DNA of 64,000 nt from Lacinutrix jangbogonensis (lineage in GTDB: Bacteria > Bacteroidota > Bacteroidia > Flavobacteriales > Flavobacteriaceae). Made by a program: the position numbers and the translations under genes. This document shows, piece by piece, positions 27,455-37,000 of the stretch. How positions within the stretch are numbered: position 1 is the first letter of the stretch; the number at the start of each line of letters is the position of its first letter. The stretch is from NCBI RefSeq assembly GCF_000797445.1, contig NZ_JSWF01000029.1:1-64000 (forward strand), given 5' to 3'. The notes beneath the pieces are model-generated. The model saw only the letters and a list, made by a program, of their open reading frames with translations. It did not search any database and was not told where the DNA came from.

Positions 27455-28850
27455 TTTTGATTTAGGCTTTCCTATCGCCATTATTTTTGCGATACTTTTT
27501 GTCTTTGTCTTTTTTATTATTTTAATTAAACGCTACAAACGTTGTCCTTCAGACAGAATACTAGTGGTTTATGGTAAAGTTGGAGGCGGTCAATCTGCCA
27601 AATGTATCCATGGTGGAGCAGCCTTTATTATACCCGTAATTCAAGATTATCAATTTTTAGATTTAACACCAATTTCTATTGAAGTTAACCTGGTTAATGC
27701 CTTATCTAAACAAAACATTCGTGTTAACGTGCCTTCACGTTTTACAATTGGTATCTCTACAGAACCTGGTATTATGCAAAATGCTGCTGAAAGGCTTTTG
27801 GGTCTAAATCAAGATAGTATTCAAGAATTAGCTCAAGAAATTATTTTTGGTCAATTACGTTTAGTGGTAGCTTCAATGGATATTGAAGAAATTAACAATG
27901 ATCGCGATAAATTTTTAACTAATATTTCGCAAAGTGTTGAAACTGAATTAAAAAAAGTTGGTCTTAAATTAATCAACGTAAACATAACAGATATTGTTGA
28001 TGAGTCTGGATATATTGAAGCTCTAGGTAAAGAAGCTGCTGCACATGCAATAAACGCTGCTCGTAAATCTGTAGCCGAAAAAACCAGAGATGGATCTATT
28101 GGTGAAGCTAATGCTGTTCAAGATGAAAGAACCCAAGTTGCTGCGGCAAATGCGCAAGCAGTTGAAGGTGAAAACACAGCAAAAATTGCAGTTGCAAATT
28201 CCGATTCTTTACGTCGTCAGCGTGAAGCTGAAGCAGAACGTGTAGCTAATGCTTCAGAAAAAGTGCAAACAGCAAAAGCTTTGGAAGAATCTTATGCTGC
28301 AGAGCAATTAGCTGAAACAGCAAGAGCAGAACGTGTGCGTTCCTCTCAAATGGCAGATATTATTGTACCTGCAGAAATTGATAAAAAGAAAGTCGAAATT
28401 GATGCTGAAGCTGAAGCAGAACAAATTCGAAGAAGAGCTAAAGGTGAAGCAGATGCGATTCTATTTAAAGCACAAGCCGAAGCGCAAGGACAGTTTGAAA
28501 TATTAACGAAACAGGCTGCTGGTATGGAGCAAATAGTTAAAGCTGCTGGTAATAACTCTAAAGATGCAGTCTTATTATTAATTGCAGATAAATTACCAGA
28601 ATTAGTGAAAATGCAATCTGAAGCTATTAAAAATATTAAAATTGATAAAATTACCGTTTGGGAAAATGGTGGTGGAAAAGATGGAAAAACTTCTACTGCA
28701 AATTTCTTATCAGGCATGTATAAATCGGTTCCTCCTTTACAAGAAATGTTTAATATGGCCGGAATGGAATTACCTGAATATTTAAAAGGTAAAAATGTAA
28801 AAAGTGATGCTGAAGCAGAAGTTATAGAAGACAAAAAGCCCAAAGCATAG
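27426..28850 (+). CDS. Flotillin-like (YqiK/SPFH) membrane scaffold protein
   Basis: The 474-residue SPFH protein has an N-terminal TM helix (about 15-35), an SPFH/band-7 domain (about 45-230: DRILVVYGKVGGGQSAKCIH, RVNVPSRFTIGIS, VNITDIVDESGYIEALG), then a long Ala/Glu-rich coiled coil with EA-repeats (about 235-385). The tail (QEMFNMAGMELPEYLKG) is conserved in flotillins. Members form oligomeric scaffolds in ordered lipid domains. The first ATG overlaps the NfeD-like gene by 29 bp; a second in-frame ATG at 27441 (MQQTNF) still overlaps it and is also possible. A terminator follows. Confidence 0.92.
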   Translation: MKYLLMQQTNFDLGFPIAIIFAILFVFVFFIILIKRYKRCPSDRILVVYGKVGGGQSAKCIHGGAAFIIPVIQDYQFLDLTPISIEVNLVNALSKQNIRVNVPSRFTIGISTEPGIMQNAAERLLGLNQDSIQELAQEIIFGQLRLVVASMDIEEINNDRDKFLTNISQSVETELKKVGLKLINVNITDIVDESGYIEALGKEAAAHAINAARKSVAEKTRDGSIGEANAVQDERTQVAAANAQAVEGENTAKIAVANSDSLRRQREAEAERVANASEKVQTAKALEESYAAEQLAETARAERVRSSQMADIIVPAEIDKKKVEIDAEAEAEQIRRRAKGEADAILFKAQAEAQGQFEILTKQAAGMEQIVKAAGNNSKDAVLLLIADKLPELVKMQSEAIKNIKIDKITVWENGGGKDGKTSTANFLSGMYKSVPPLQEMFNMAGMELPEYLKGKNVKSDAEAEVIEDKKPKA

Positions 28851-28857
28851 TTAATAA

Positions 28858-30387
28858 TTAATTAAAAAAATCCGCTATTAATAGCGGATATTTTTTTTGC
28901 ACAACGGCTTCAAAAGATTGCTTTAAAATTTTAATAACAATTTCTATTTCCTCCTCATTTAAGTGTCCAAAACCGAACCTCAGAGCGCAAATATCTTTAT
29001 TTTGATACAATATCGTTTTGGGCAAAAACAGATTGTTGCTTTTCGCTTTTTTAGCCAATTTAATAAGTGATATTCTAGGTTCAAAACATAACCAAACAGC
29101 TAAGCCTCCTACTGGTACTTGCCACGTTGCATGCTCTTTAAAATGTGTATTTAAACAAACGCATAAATAATCGCGTCTTTGCTTATACACAGTAATATTC
29201 TTTTTTATTAAGCGATGTATTTCTCCTTCAGAAATAAGCTCTGAAAGTATTTGTTTCTGAATTAAATCGCCTTGCTTATCTAATATTTGCAGGTAATTCT
29301 TGGCTTCATTAATAATATTTTCTGGTGCAACTACAAATCCAATTTGAAAACTAGGAAAAAAAGACTGTCCTAATCTTCCTAAATAAATAACAAAACCTTG
29401 ACCATCTGCACTTGCCATAGGTACCATAGCAGAACCATCAAACTGAAAGTCATAATCAAAATCATCTTCTATGATTGCAAAGGTATATGCTTTTGCTAAT
29501 TGTAATAATTTTAATCTTCTCTCAGCTTTAAGTTTTACTGCTGTAGGATATTGTCTATGTGCGCATACATATACACAACGAATACTATGTTTTGTAAAAT
29601 TTTTTTCAATAAAATCAACATCAATACCATGTGCATCTACAGGAATGGTTTTTATGTTAGCTCCTGCTTGCTGGAAAATCATATTAGATTTGTAATGACT
29701 TAAATCACCCACAAGAACCACATCATTTTTTTGGATTATAAGCTGCGACACGATGTATAAACTCATCTCTGTACTTCGCGTACTAAAAATATTATGCGGT
29801 TTTATATGAAAACCTCGAGTAGCATTTAAATAATTGCATAACTGCTTGCTAAAAGTCGTATACGATTGTTCTTGTGTTTGATTCCATTTTGAAATCAGTG
29901 ATGCGCGTTTCATTGAAGCACTATACCATCGCGAAAACTGATGTGTAGGATGCAATCTTAAATCGGGTTGTCCATCATTAATAACATACTTACGTACCGA
30001 AAACTCTTCAGTGGAGGCCAAATTAAAAGACGGTTGAAATGGAAATCCTGCTGTTTCTGGATACGTTTTTAATTTTTCTAAACCTTGTAACGCTCCTTTT
30101 ATAGCCGCCGTTTTCTTTTCTGGCATTAATACAAACGTACCTTTGTTGGCTACAATATCCACCCAACCTTGTGATGCAAGCTCATCATATACAGCAACTG
30201 CCGTATTTCTGTTTATAGAAAGTAACGCACCAAATTTTCTAGTGCCAGGTAATGCTGTGCCTTCAGGAAAATAGCCACGTTGTATAGCATTGATAATTTG
30301 CTGCGCTATTTGAATATAAATTGAAGTGTTTGGAGACTTTTCAAAGTGTATTAAGGATTTTAATATGTCATCAACCGGACTATTCAT
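28858..30387 (-). CDS. MocR-type GntR/aminotransferase-fold regulator lacking the PLP lysine
   Basis: The 509-residue fusion has an N-terminal GntR winged HTH (about 12-88: SIYIQIAQQIINAIQRGYF, LPGTRKFGALLSINRNTAVA) and a fold-type-I aminotransferase-like domain (about 130-490). The MocR/PdxR family uses bound PLP as effector. The segment IIEDDFDYDF (about 305-314) matches the PLP-contacting EDDYD. The Schiff-base motif, normally GTFSK, reads GRLGQ with Gln341 where Lys should be, so covalent PLP binding should be impossible. The last residues (after VVQKK) are encoded by a terminator hairpin. It is divergent from the TonB receptor at 30466 and probably controls it. Confidence 0.88.
   Translation of the reverse strand: MNSPVDDILKSLIHFEKSPNTSIYIQIAQQIINAIQRGYFPEGTALPGTRKFGALLSINRNTAVAVYDELASQGWVDIVANKGTFVLMPEKKTAAIKGALQGLEKLKTYPETAGFPFQPSFNLASTEEFSVRKYVINDGQPDLRLHPTHQFSRWYSASMKRASLISKWNQTQEQSYTTFSKQLCNYLNATRGFHIKPHNIFSTRSTEMSLYIVSQLIIQKNDVVLVGDLSHYKSNMIFQQAGANIKTIPVDAHGIDVDFIEKNFTKHSIRCVYVCAHRQYPTAVKLKAERRLKLLQLAKAYTFAIIEDDFDYDFQFDGSAMVPMASADGQGFVIYLGRLGQSFFPSFQIGFVVAPENIINEAKNYLQILDKQGDLIQKQILSELISEGEIHRLIKKNITVYKQRRDYLCVCLNTHFKEHATWQVPVGGLAVWLCFEPRISLIKLAKKAKSNNLFLPKTILYQNKDICALRFGFGHLNEEEIEIVIKILKQSFEAVVQKKYPLLIADFFN
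28864..28898 (+). terminator. Terminator of the flotillin operon, embedded in the MocR-like coding end
   Basis: A perfect 10-bp stem (ATCCGCTATT / AATAGCGGAT) with T-runs on the right and A-runs on the left, so it can act in both directions. It lies inside the last codons of the convergent gene (stop at 28858). Confidence 0.9.
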
Positions 30388-30405
30388 TGTTTTAAAACTG
30401 GACTA
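30374..30405. promoter_or_regulatory. Candidate MocR operator: two direct ACyGGACTA repeats
   Basis: ACCGGACTA at 30374-30382 and ACTGGACTA at 30397-30405 are direct repeats with one difference, spaced 23 bp start to start (about two helical turns). The first lies over codons 3-5 of the regulator, the second just before the likely -33 region of the TonB receptor gene. Paired direct repeats are typical of MocR-family sites. Confidence 0.4.
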
Positions 30406-30435
30406 CTTTAATGATCCGGAAAGTTACGAATTTTG
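30406..30435 (+). promoter_or_regulatory. Possible promoter of the 30466 TonB receptor gene
   Basis: GAATTTTG at 30428-30435 matches TAnnTTTG with one mismatch, and a TTTA lies about 18 bp upstream at 30406-30409. The weak match fits a promoter that needs an activator. Confidence 0.35.
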
Positions 30436-30465
30436 CTACGTTAAAAAACAACTATACATTTTATT

Positions 30466-32280
30466 ATGAAATTAAACCTAATACCAATTTTACTTGTTAT
30501 ATTTTCTATAACTGCACAAGCTCAAGAATTACAGCAACAACAATTAGACCCAGTAATAATTACGTCTACAAGAATAGATTTACCATTCTCAGAAAACTCT
30601 AGAACCATAACTGTAATTACCCAAGAAGACATTGAAAAAAGTGGAACAACAAACGTTGCCGATTTATTACAACAAGTTGCTGGAGTAGATGTAAGACGTC
30701 GTGGCACATCTGGTATGCAAGCAGATTTATACATTCGAGGTGGTGGTTTCGACCAAACGTTGTTACTTATCGATGGTATAAAAGTAGAAGACGCACAAAC
30801 AGGACATCATACCATGAATATGGCTTTACCTATTGAAGTTATTGAGCGTATAGAAATTATTAAAGGTCCTGCAGCTAGAGTATTTGGACAAAATGCATTT
30901 ACAGGAGCAATAAATATTGTTACCAAAAAAAATATTGGAAACTTAGTGTCGCTAACCGCGCAAGCTGGATCTTTTGGTCAAATTAATGGATCGGTTATGG
31001 TTGGTAGTCAATTCGAAAAATCTTCTCATATTATTCAAGTCTCTAGAAATACTTCAGAAGGTTATAGACATAATACCGATTATGATAATCAAAATTATTT
31101 CATCAAGAGTTCATTCAATACAAACAAAGCACCTATAAATTTAATTGCTTCGTTCCAAGAAAGAAAATTTGGTGCCAATGGTTTTTATGCCAGTCCATCA
31201 GCTATTAATCAATACGAAGAAACTCAAGCTAGTTTAATTGGAGTGACCACCAAAATAGAGAAAGGTAAACTAACTCTAAAACCAAGACTTTACTGGAAAC
31301 GAAATCAAGATATGTATGTTTTTGTGCGAGACAACCCATCTATTTACAGAAATTTACACCAAACCAATAAAGTTGGAGCAGCTATAGACGCGTCTTACAA
31401 ATCGAATATTGGAGTAACCGGTTTTGGTGTCGATCTTGCAAAAGTATATCTCGCTAGTAATAATTTAGGAAACAGAAATAGATTTATGACGACACTATTT
31501 TTAGAGCATCGTTTTAAACTATTAGATAACAAATTAGATGTTACACCGGGCGTTGCTGTTAATTATTTCTCGGATTTTAAATTTCATGGGTTTCCAGGTT
31601 TAGATGTAGGATACAAAATAAACGACGCTGTGAAAGTCTACGGAAATATTGGTTATACGTATAGAATACCAACCTATACCGATTTGTTTTATAGCGATCC
31701 TACAACCTTAGGAGATGAAAATTTGGACCCAGAGGAAGCCCTTGCGCAAGAGTTAGGATTAAAATATAGAAACGGAAGTTTTAATGCTTCTTTTGCAGCT
31801 TTTAATAGAGATTCTAAAAAATTAATAGACTACGTAAAAGAAAATGAAACAGATTTATGGCAAGCCACTAACATTAGAGATTTAAACACAAAAGGAATTG
31901 AGATTAATGCATCGTATGGTTTTAAACTTGCTGGTTATAATCAATCTATTAAAACAGGTTATACCTTTCTAGAAGATGATTTAAAAGCTGTACAAAATAA
32001 CTTTTCTAGATATTCCATCAACTCTTTAAAACACCATGCTATTGGAAGTTTACAAACACAATTCTTTAAAAACATCTCTCAAAATATAATATACAAATAT
32101 GCCGAAAGAACATCTGGCGAAAATTATGCTGTTGTTGATGCAAATGTCCGCTTTCAGTTAAATAATTTGGAAATTTCAGTACTTGCAAATAATATTTTTA
32201 ATACAGAATACACCGAAACTAATCTAGTACCTATGCCCAAAGGAAATTTGCTTTTTGGTTTAAAGTATAATTTTAAATAA
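30466..32280 (+). CDS. TonB-dependent receptor, BtuB-like
   Basis: Outer-membrane receptor of 604 residues with a signal peptide (MKLNLIPILLVIFSITAQAQ), a TonB-box-like DPVIITSTR start, and a plug at about 30-150 (VADLLQQVAGVDVRRRGTSG, LYIRGGGFDQTLLLIDGI, IIKGPAARVFGQNAFTGAIN). The 22-strand-type barrel ends in FGLKYNFK. It lacks the N-terminal carboxypeptidase-like domain and is closer in layout to BtuB/vitamin or siderophore receptors. No cobalamin riboswitch is visible in the 78-bp upstream gap. Divergence from a MocR-type gene suggests control by that regulator. The ligand is unknown. Confidence 0.9.
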   Translation: MKLNLIPILLVIFSITAQAQELQQQQLDPVIITSTRIDLPFSENSRTITVITQEDIEKSGTTNVADLLQQVAGVDVRRRGTSGMQADLYIRGGGFDQTLLLIDGIKVEDAQTGHHTMNMALPIEVIERIEIIKGPAARVFGQNAFTGAINIVTKKNIGNLVSLTAQAGSFGQINGSVMVGSQFEKSSHIIQVSRNTSEGYRHNTDYDNQNYFIKSSFNTNKAPINLIASFQERKFGANGFYASPSAINQYEETQASLIGVTTKIEKGKLTLKPRLYWKRNQDMYVFVRDNPSIYRNLHQTNKVGAAIDASYKSNIGVTGFGVDLAKVYLASNNLGNRNRFMTTLFLEHRFKLLDNKLDVTPGVAVNYFSDFKFHGFPGLDVGYKINDAVKVYGNIGYTYRIPTYTDLFYSDPTTLGDENLDPEEALAQELGLKYRNGSFNASFAAFNRDSKKLIDYVKENETDLWQATNIRDLNTKGIEINASYGFKLAGYNQSIKTGYTFLEDDLKAVQNNFSRYSINSLKHHAIGSLQTQFFKNISQNIIYKYAERTSGENYAVVDANVRFQLNNLEISVLANNIFNTEYTETNLVPMPKGNLLFGLKYNFK

Positions 32281-32329
32281 AGATTCGTTTCATTTTATTA
32301 ACTTTGAAGGATTAATTATTTTATATTCC

Positions 32330-33187
32330 TTGAAACTAAACCTTCAACATATTCCTCGTGTAAAAACGATTACAAAAGAGGATTTTATAAAAAACTACTA
32401 TAAGCCACAAAAACCTGTGGTGATAGAGCATTTTATCGAAGATTGGCCAGCTTACAGCAAATGGAGTTTGGACTATATAAAAGGCATCTCAGGAGATATA
32501 GAAGTGCCTTTATACGACGACAGACCTGTAGACTATACAGATGGTTTTAACGAACCGCATGCCAAAATGAAACTTTCGGAATATGTGGATTTACTGCAAA
32601 GTGAGCCCACAAAATATCGCGTATTTCTCTGGAATATTTTCAAAAAAGTACCAGCATTACAAAAGGATTATTCGCTTCCAAATTTTGGTTTAAAACTACT
32701 AAAAACAATGCCAATGTTGTTTTTTGGAGGCACCAATTCGCATACATTTATGCATTATGATATTGATTTCTCAAACATCTTTCACTTTCACTTTCAAGGG
32801 CAAAAGCAATGCATTCTATTTGATCAAAAACAAAACGATTTTCTATACAAAATCCCACATTCATTAATCGTTCGTGAAGATATTGATTTTTCCAATCCTG
32901 ACTTTAAAAAATGGCCAGCTTTACTAAAAGCAAAAGGTTGGGAATGTGAACTTAACCATGGCGAAGTTTTATATATGCCTGAAGGCTATTGGCACTATAT
33001 GAAATACCTAACACCAGGTTTTTCAATGAGTCTTCGTGCCATTACTAAAAATCCAATAAACGTAGTGAAAGCGCTATATAACTTCTTAATAATGAGGCAA
33101 TACGACAATATCATGCGAAGGATAAAAGGTCAAAAATGGATAGATTGGAAAAACGAACAGGCCATAATTAAAACAAATAAAAACTAA
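32330..33187 (+). CDS. Cupin-8/JmjC-like Fe(II)/2-oxoglutarate-dependent hydroxylase family protein
   Basis: The 285-residue protein starts at a TTG, as no in-frame ATG precedes the conserved N-terminus (RVKTITKEDFIKNYYKPQKP). The domain is of the Cupin_8/JmjC type, seen from PVVIEHFIEDWPA to the C-terminal helices. The metal-binding HxD motif appears as H-Y-D in THTFMHYDIDFSN (about 139-151). A distal His is in the MPEGYWHYM segment (about 218-226). Relatives hydroxylate protein side chains or act on small molecules. It follows the TonB receptor by 49 bp and precedes a small barrel protein by 10 bp, so these may be one transcript. Confidence 0.85.
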   Translation: MKLNLQHIPRVKTITKEDFIKNYYKPQKPVVIEHFIEDWPAYSKWSLDYIKGISGDIEVPLYDDRPVDYTDGFNEPHAKMKLSEYVDLLQSEPTKYRVFLWNIFKKVPALQKDYSLPNFGLKLLKTMPMLFFGGTNSHTFMHYDIDFSNIFHFHFQGQKQCILFDQKQNDFLYKIPHSLIVREDIDFSNPDFKKWPALLKAKGWECELNHGEVLYMPEGYWHYMKYLTPGFSMSLRAITKNPINVVKALYNFLIMRQYDNIMRRIKGQKWIDWKNEQAIIKTNKN

Positions 33188-33197
33188 AAATAATATT

Positions 33198-33692
33198 ATG
33201 AAAAAACTATTACGTATTACCTTATTACTTTCTACTTTCTTAATTCAAGCGCAAACATTTTCTGGAAAAGGCGATCAGAAATTTTATATTGGTGGTAGTC
33301 TGCAAGACAACGCTAATAGCATTACTTTAGGATTAGATTATGGCTTAGGAGAAAATATTTCGGTTGGGTTTAGTTCTTCTTATGCCTTAAATGTAGCTAA
33401 CGGTATTAATGCAGATTTTAAAGATCGTTTCGATTTAAAAGGGCGTTTTAATGCTAACTTAGGTAACGTTTTAAACATTAGCGATAATTTTGATGTCTAT
33501 CCAGGTTTAAGTTTAAGTTTAAAGAATTTTGGTGGTCACTTGGGCGCGCGCTATTTCTTTACTCCTGGTTTTGGTGTGTATGGCGAAGTAGGCGTTCCAT
33601 TTGCAAAGTATAGTACTAAAAACCTAAATGCAGCAGAACGTATTCACAACCAGTTTACGGCTAGTGCCGGAGCTGTTTTTAATTTAAATTAA
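33198..33692 (+). CDS. Small outer-membrane beta-barrel-like protein
   Basis: The 164-residue secreted protein has a signal peptide (MKKLLRITLLLSTFLIQAQ) and alternating amphipathic strands typical of a small barrel (KFYIGGSLQDNANSITLGLD, ISVGFSSSYALNVANG, GHLGARYFFTPGFGVYGEVG), ending TASAGAVFNLN. It resembles the DUF6646 family, by memory only. No function is known. It is the last gene of the run starting at 30466 and is followed by a terminator. Confidence 0.8.
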   Translation: MKKLLRITLLLSTFLIQAQTFSGKGDQKFYIGGSLQDNANSITLGLDYGLGENISVGFSSSYALNVANGINADFKDRFDLKGRFNANLGNVLNISDNFDVYPGLSLSLKNFGGHLGARYFFTPGFGVYGEVGVPFAKYSTKNLNAAERIHNQFTASAGAVFNLN

Positions 33693-33711
33693 CAGTTATA
33701 AAATTCCTATT

Positions 33712-33751
33712 AAAAAAGCCTTTCAGAATTTAAAACTGAAAGCTTTTTTTT
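33712..33751 (+). terminator. Terminator after the small barrel gene
   Basis: Hairpin with arms AAAAGC(C)TTTCAG and CTGAAAGCTTTT and a run of T. It is nearly identical to the terminator at 37371-37410. Confidence 0.9.
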
Positions 33752-33907
33752 ATTTTACTAATTAATTTATCACATTTCACACTTTCTCAACGGCCATCTA
33801 AAGAACCTATTAGCTTCTTTTATTTTTGAAATATGAGATTCAAGTATTATAATATTCTCTTTTTTCGGTCAAACCGTTAAAAACAGCGACGTATTAATCT
33901 TTATACA

Positions 33908-33939
33908 TTTGACTAATTGCCATATTTACATTAATTTTG
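33908..33939 (+). promoter_or_regulatory. Promoter of the 1084-residue type IX cargo gene
   Basis: TTTG at 33908-33911 and TAATTTTG at 33932-33939, with a 20-bp spacer, give a complete match to the Bacteroidota housekeeping promoter consensus. Confidence 0.7.
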
Positions 33940-34085
33940 CAGGTACACTTCTTTAGTATAAATGTGAGGTGTTAACGATCAATTTACCTTGGATAAAAGT
34001 TCTAGCAAAACGCCATTCATTGAGATATAATGCTACAGCTTTTTTAAAGCTAAAATATTAAGAAACCCCAAATACCCTACGTATT

Positions 34086-37000
34086 ATGAAACACATAAAA
34101 TTAGTACTAATCATTTTGTTTATTTCCTTAAGTTATTCTGGATATGGACAAATTTATACTGAAGATTTTACTGGACAAGCGAATAAAGGTGCTCGATTCT
34201 TTACAGGACCTGGAACTGTAATTGATGTCTCTGGAGTTAACTGGAATGTAACAGTTCAACCCACTGGAACCGGACCTGCGACAGGTTTAGATGCAACTAA
34301 TGATTGGTTTAGGGTACGTGGAAATGCGGCAAATAGATATTTAGAAGCTAGAGATGTAGATGGTCCTGCTGTTTGGTTATCTCCAATAGTTAATATCACT
34401 GGATTTACAAGTGTAGGGTTTTCGTTACTCGCTTCTGAAAGAACGGGTATTGCTGGAAATGACATTGATAACCTAGATACTCTTGTTACTGAATATCGTA
34501 TAGATGGAGGAGCATGGACTATAGCAGATACTAATGGCTCTCTTAGTAATGATTATGACCCTACTGTTGTATCACAAAGTGCTATATTAAGTGGTACTAC
34601 TATAGAACTAAGAGTAACTATCGATAATGATAGAAACAATGAGCGCATGCGAATTGACGATATAGTAGTTACAGGTACACCTCCTGCAGGTCCTGTAATT
34701 ATTGTTAATCCTACTAGCGCTATCACAGGTTTAACTGTAGAGCAAGGAAATATTCCATTAAATCCAGAAACATTTACTGTAGAAGGTTATGGTTTAGGTG
34801 TAACACCAATTACTATAACACCTCCTACTGGTTTTGTTGTTGCTACAAGTATAAATGGTCCTTACAGTGGAAGTGTTACTACGGCTGTGCCAGATGGCTC
34901 AGGTACTGTAAGTACTACAACCATATACGTACAATTGGAGTATAGTGCAACAACAGAAGATTATTTTACGATACCTACCGATATAAATTTTGCAAGTGGA
35001 GCAACAACTGAATCGCTTACTATTACTGGAGAAGTTACAGCGCATACAGCTGTAACTGATACTTGTTCTGAGTTAATAATCTCAGAATACCATGAAAGTA
35101 ATGGTGGTTCTGGACGTGAAAATTATATAGAACTTTACAATCCAACAGCAAGCGCTATAGATTTATCAGATTATAGAATTGCTAGATTTGTAAACGGTCG
35201 TGTTAATAGGCGTCCTGCGATAAGAACTTTACCTGCAAGTTTAGGTAGTATTGCTCCAAACTCTACTTTTTTAATTGCTAGAACTGGTTCGGATCTATGT
35301 GGTACAGCAGATTATTGCAATAATAATAGTGCTTTAAGATTTAATGGTAACGATGTTATGGCACTACAAACCTCAGATGGTGTAAATATAGATGTGGTTG
35401 GAGAAATTGGAGTTAATAATAATTTTGGAAGAAATGTAGATTTAGCAAGAAATCAAGATGTAGATGTGCCAACAGTAACTTATGATGCATCTGGAGAATG
35501 GACTTCAAGTGCAGCAAATAATACTTCAATGTTAGGGTTTCATATTAGTGATTGTAAGTGTACAAGCACCTCTACTTTTGCAGGTGGCCTATGGTCTCCT
35601 TCATTCCCTAATATATTTACTAATGTAATTATTGCAACAGATTATGACACCTCAGTCAGAGGTCCTTTTAGCGCATGTTCTATAACAGTTAATTCTGGAA
35701 TCACACTTACCGTAACTGATAATTTTACGATAGCCGTTGATGACACCGTGGTAAACAATGGAACAATTTCAGTGGCTACAGCTGGATCTCTCGTGCAAGT
35801 TAGCGACAATGGTGCTTTCGCAAATATTGGCTCTGGAACGTCTTCAGTGACTAAACATGCCGCAATAATAAACAGTTTGGCAGAGTATACCTATTGGAGT
35901 TCGCCTGTCCATGGAGAAGTCGTTAATGATGTATTTCCTAGTATTCATCAAAATAGACGTTATTGGTTTGACGCAAGTAATTTTAGAGATTCTACTGCGG
36001 AAACTGGAAATAATAATGGAACTGTATCTGGACAGGACGATGTGGATGACGATAATAACGACTGGCAAGAATTATCAACAGCAAGCACTTTAGAACCAGG
36101 TTTTGGTTTTATAACCTATCCTGCAACAGGTAGTACCATTGGTACGCGAGTACCTTACACTTTTACGGGTCCTTTTAATAATGGAACAATAGCTGTTCCT
36201 ATATTTAAAGATAATGCAGAATTAAACGACAACAATTGGAACCTTATTGGAAACCCTTATCCGTCTGCTGTTTCTACTGTTGATTTCTTTGCCGAAAATG
36301 TTACAAATACGGGTGTTATAGATGGCACAATTTATTTATGGTCTCATAATTCACCCGTAGACGAAAACACGAATGGAAATCAGGACGCAAATTATGGCGA
36401 TGCAGATTACGCAATGATTAATGCTGGATCAGGTGGGGTCGCAGGTGGAGATGGTGTATCTCCAAATAATTTCATCCCTTCTGGACAAGGATTTATGGTG
36501 CATTTCTCTGATAGTTCTACAGGTGATGTTAATGAAGGTAGTAATATATTTTCTAATGCCGTTATATTTAATAATAGTATGCGTGCGGTAGGAAATAACA
36601 ACCAATTCTTTAAAACATCAAATTCTCAAAACACAACTAGTAACAAATTCTGGCTTAATCTTACAACAGAGAATGGTGTTTTTAGCCAAATTTTAATTAG
36701 CTATTTAGATGGAGCTACTGCAGCAAACGATGGTACTTATTATGAAGCTACAAGAAGCCCCTTAGGCTATAGTGCTTGTCTATATTCTACAATTCCTGGA
36801 AGTGATAAAGTTTTTGCTATCCAAGGAAAAGCGAGTGGAGACTTAACTCTAAATGAAGAGGTTCCTTTAGGAATATACACTATTATAGATGTTCCTACTA
36901 CATATACTATTTCAATTGCAGAATTAGAAGGAACTTTTTTCTCAGCAAATACCATTTATTTAGAAGACGCCTTATTAAATACAACACACGATTTATCCAA

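Larger units (their letters stand above)
33693..34085. other. Intergenic region with terminator and promoter only
   Basis: About 390 bp. It contains the terminator at 33712-33751 and a strong promoter at 33908-33939 for the 34086 gene. No ORF or RNA gene was seen in the rest, and the transcript would have a leader of about 140 nt. Confidence 0.6.

Noticed and set aside
30388-30465. Cobalamin riboswitch upstream of a BtuB-like receptor
   Set aside because: The gap is 78 bp, too short, and no B12-box sequence is visible.
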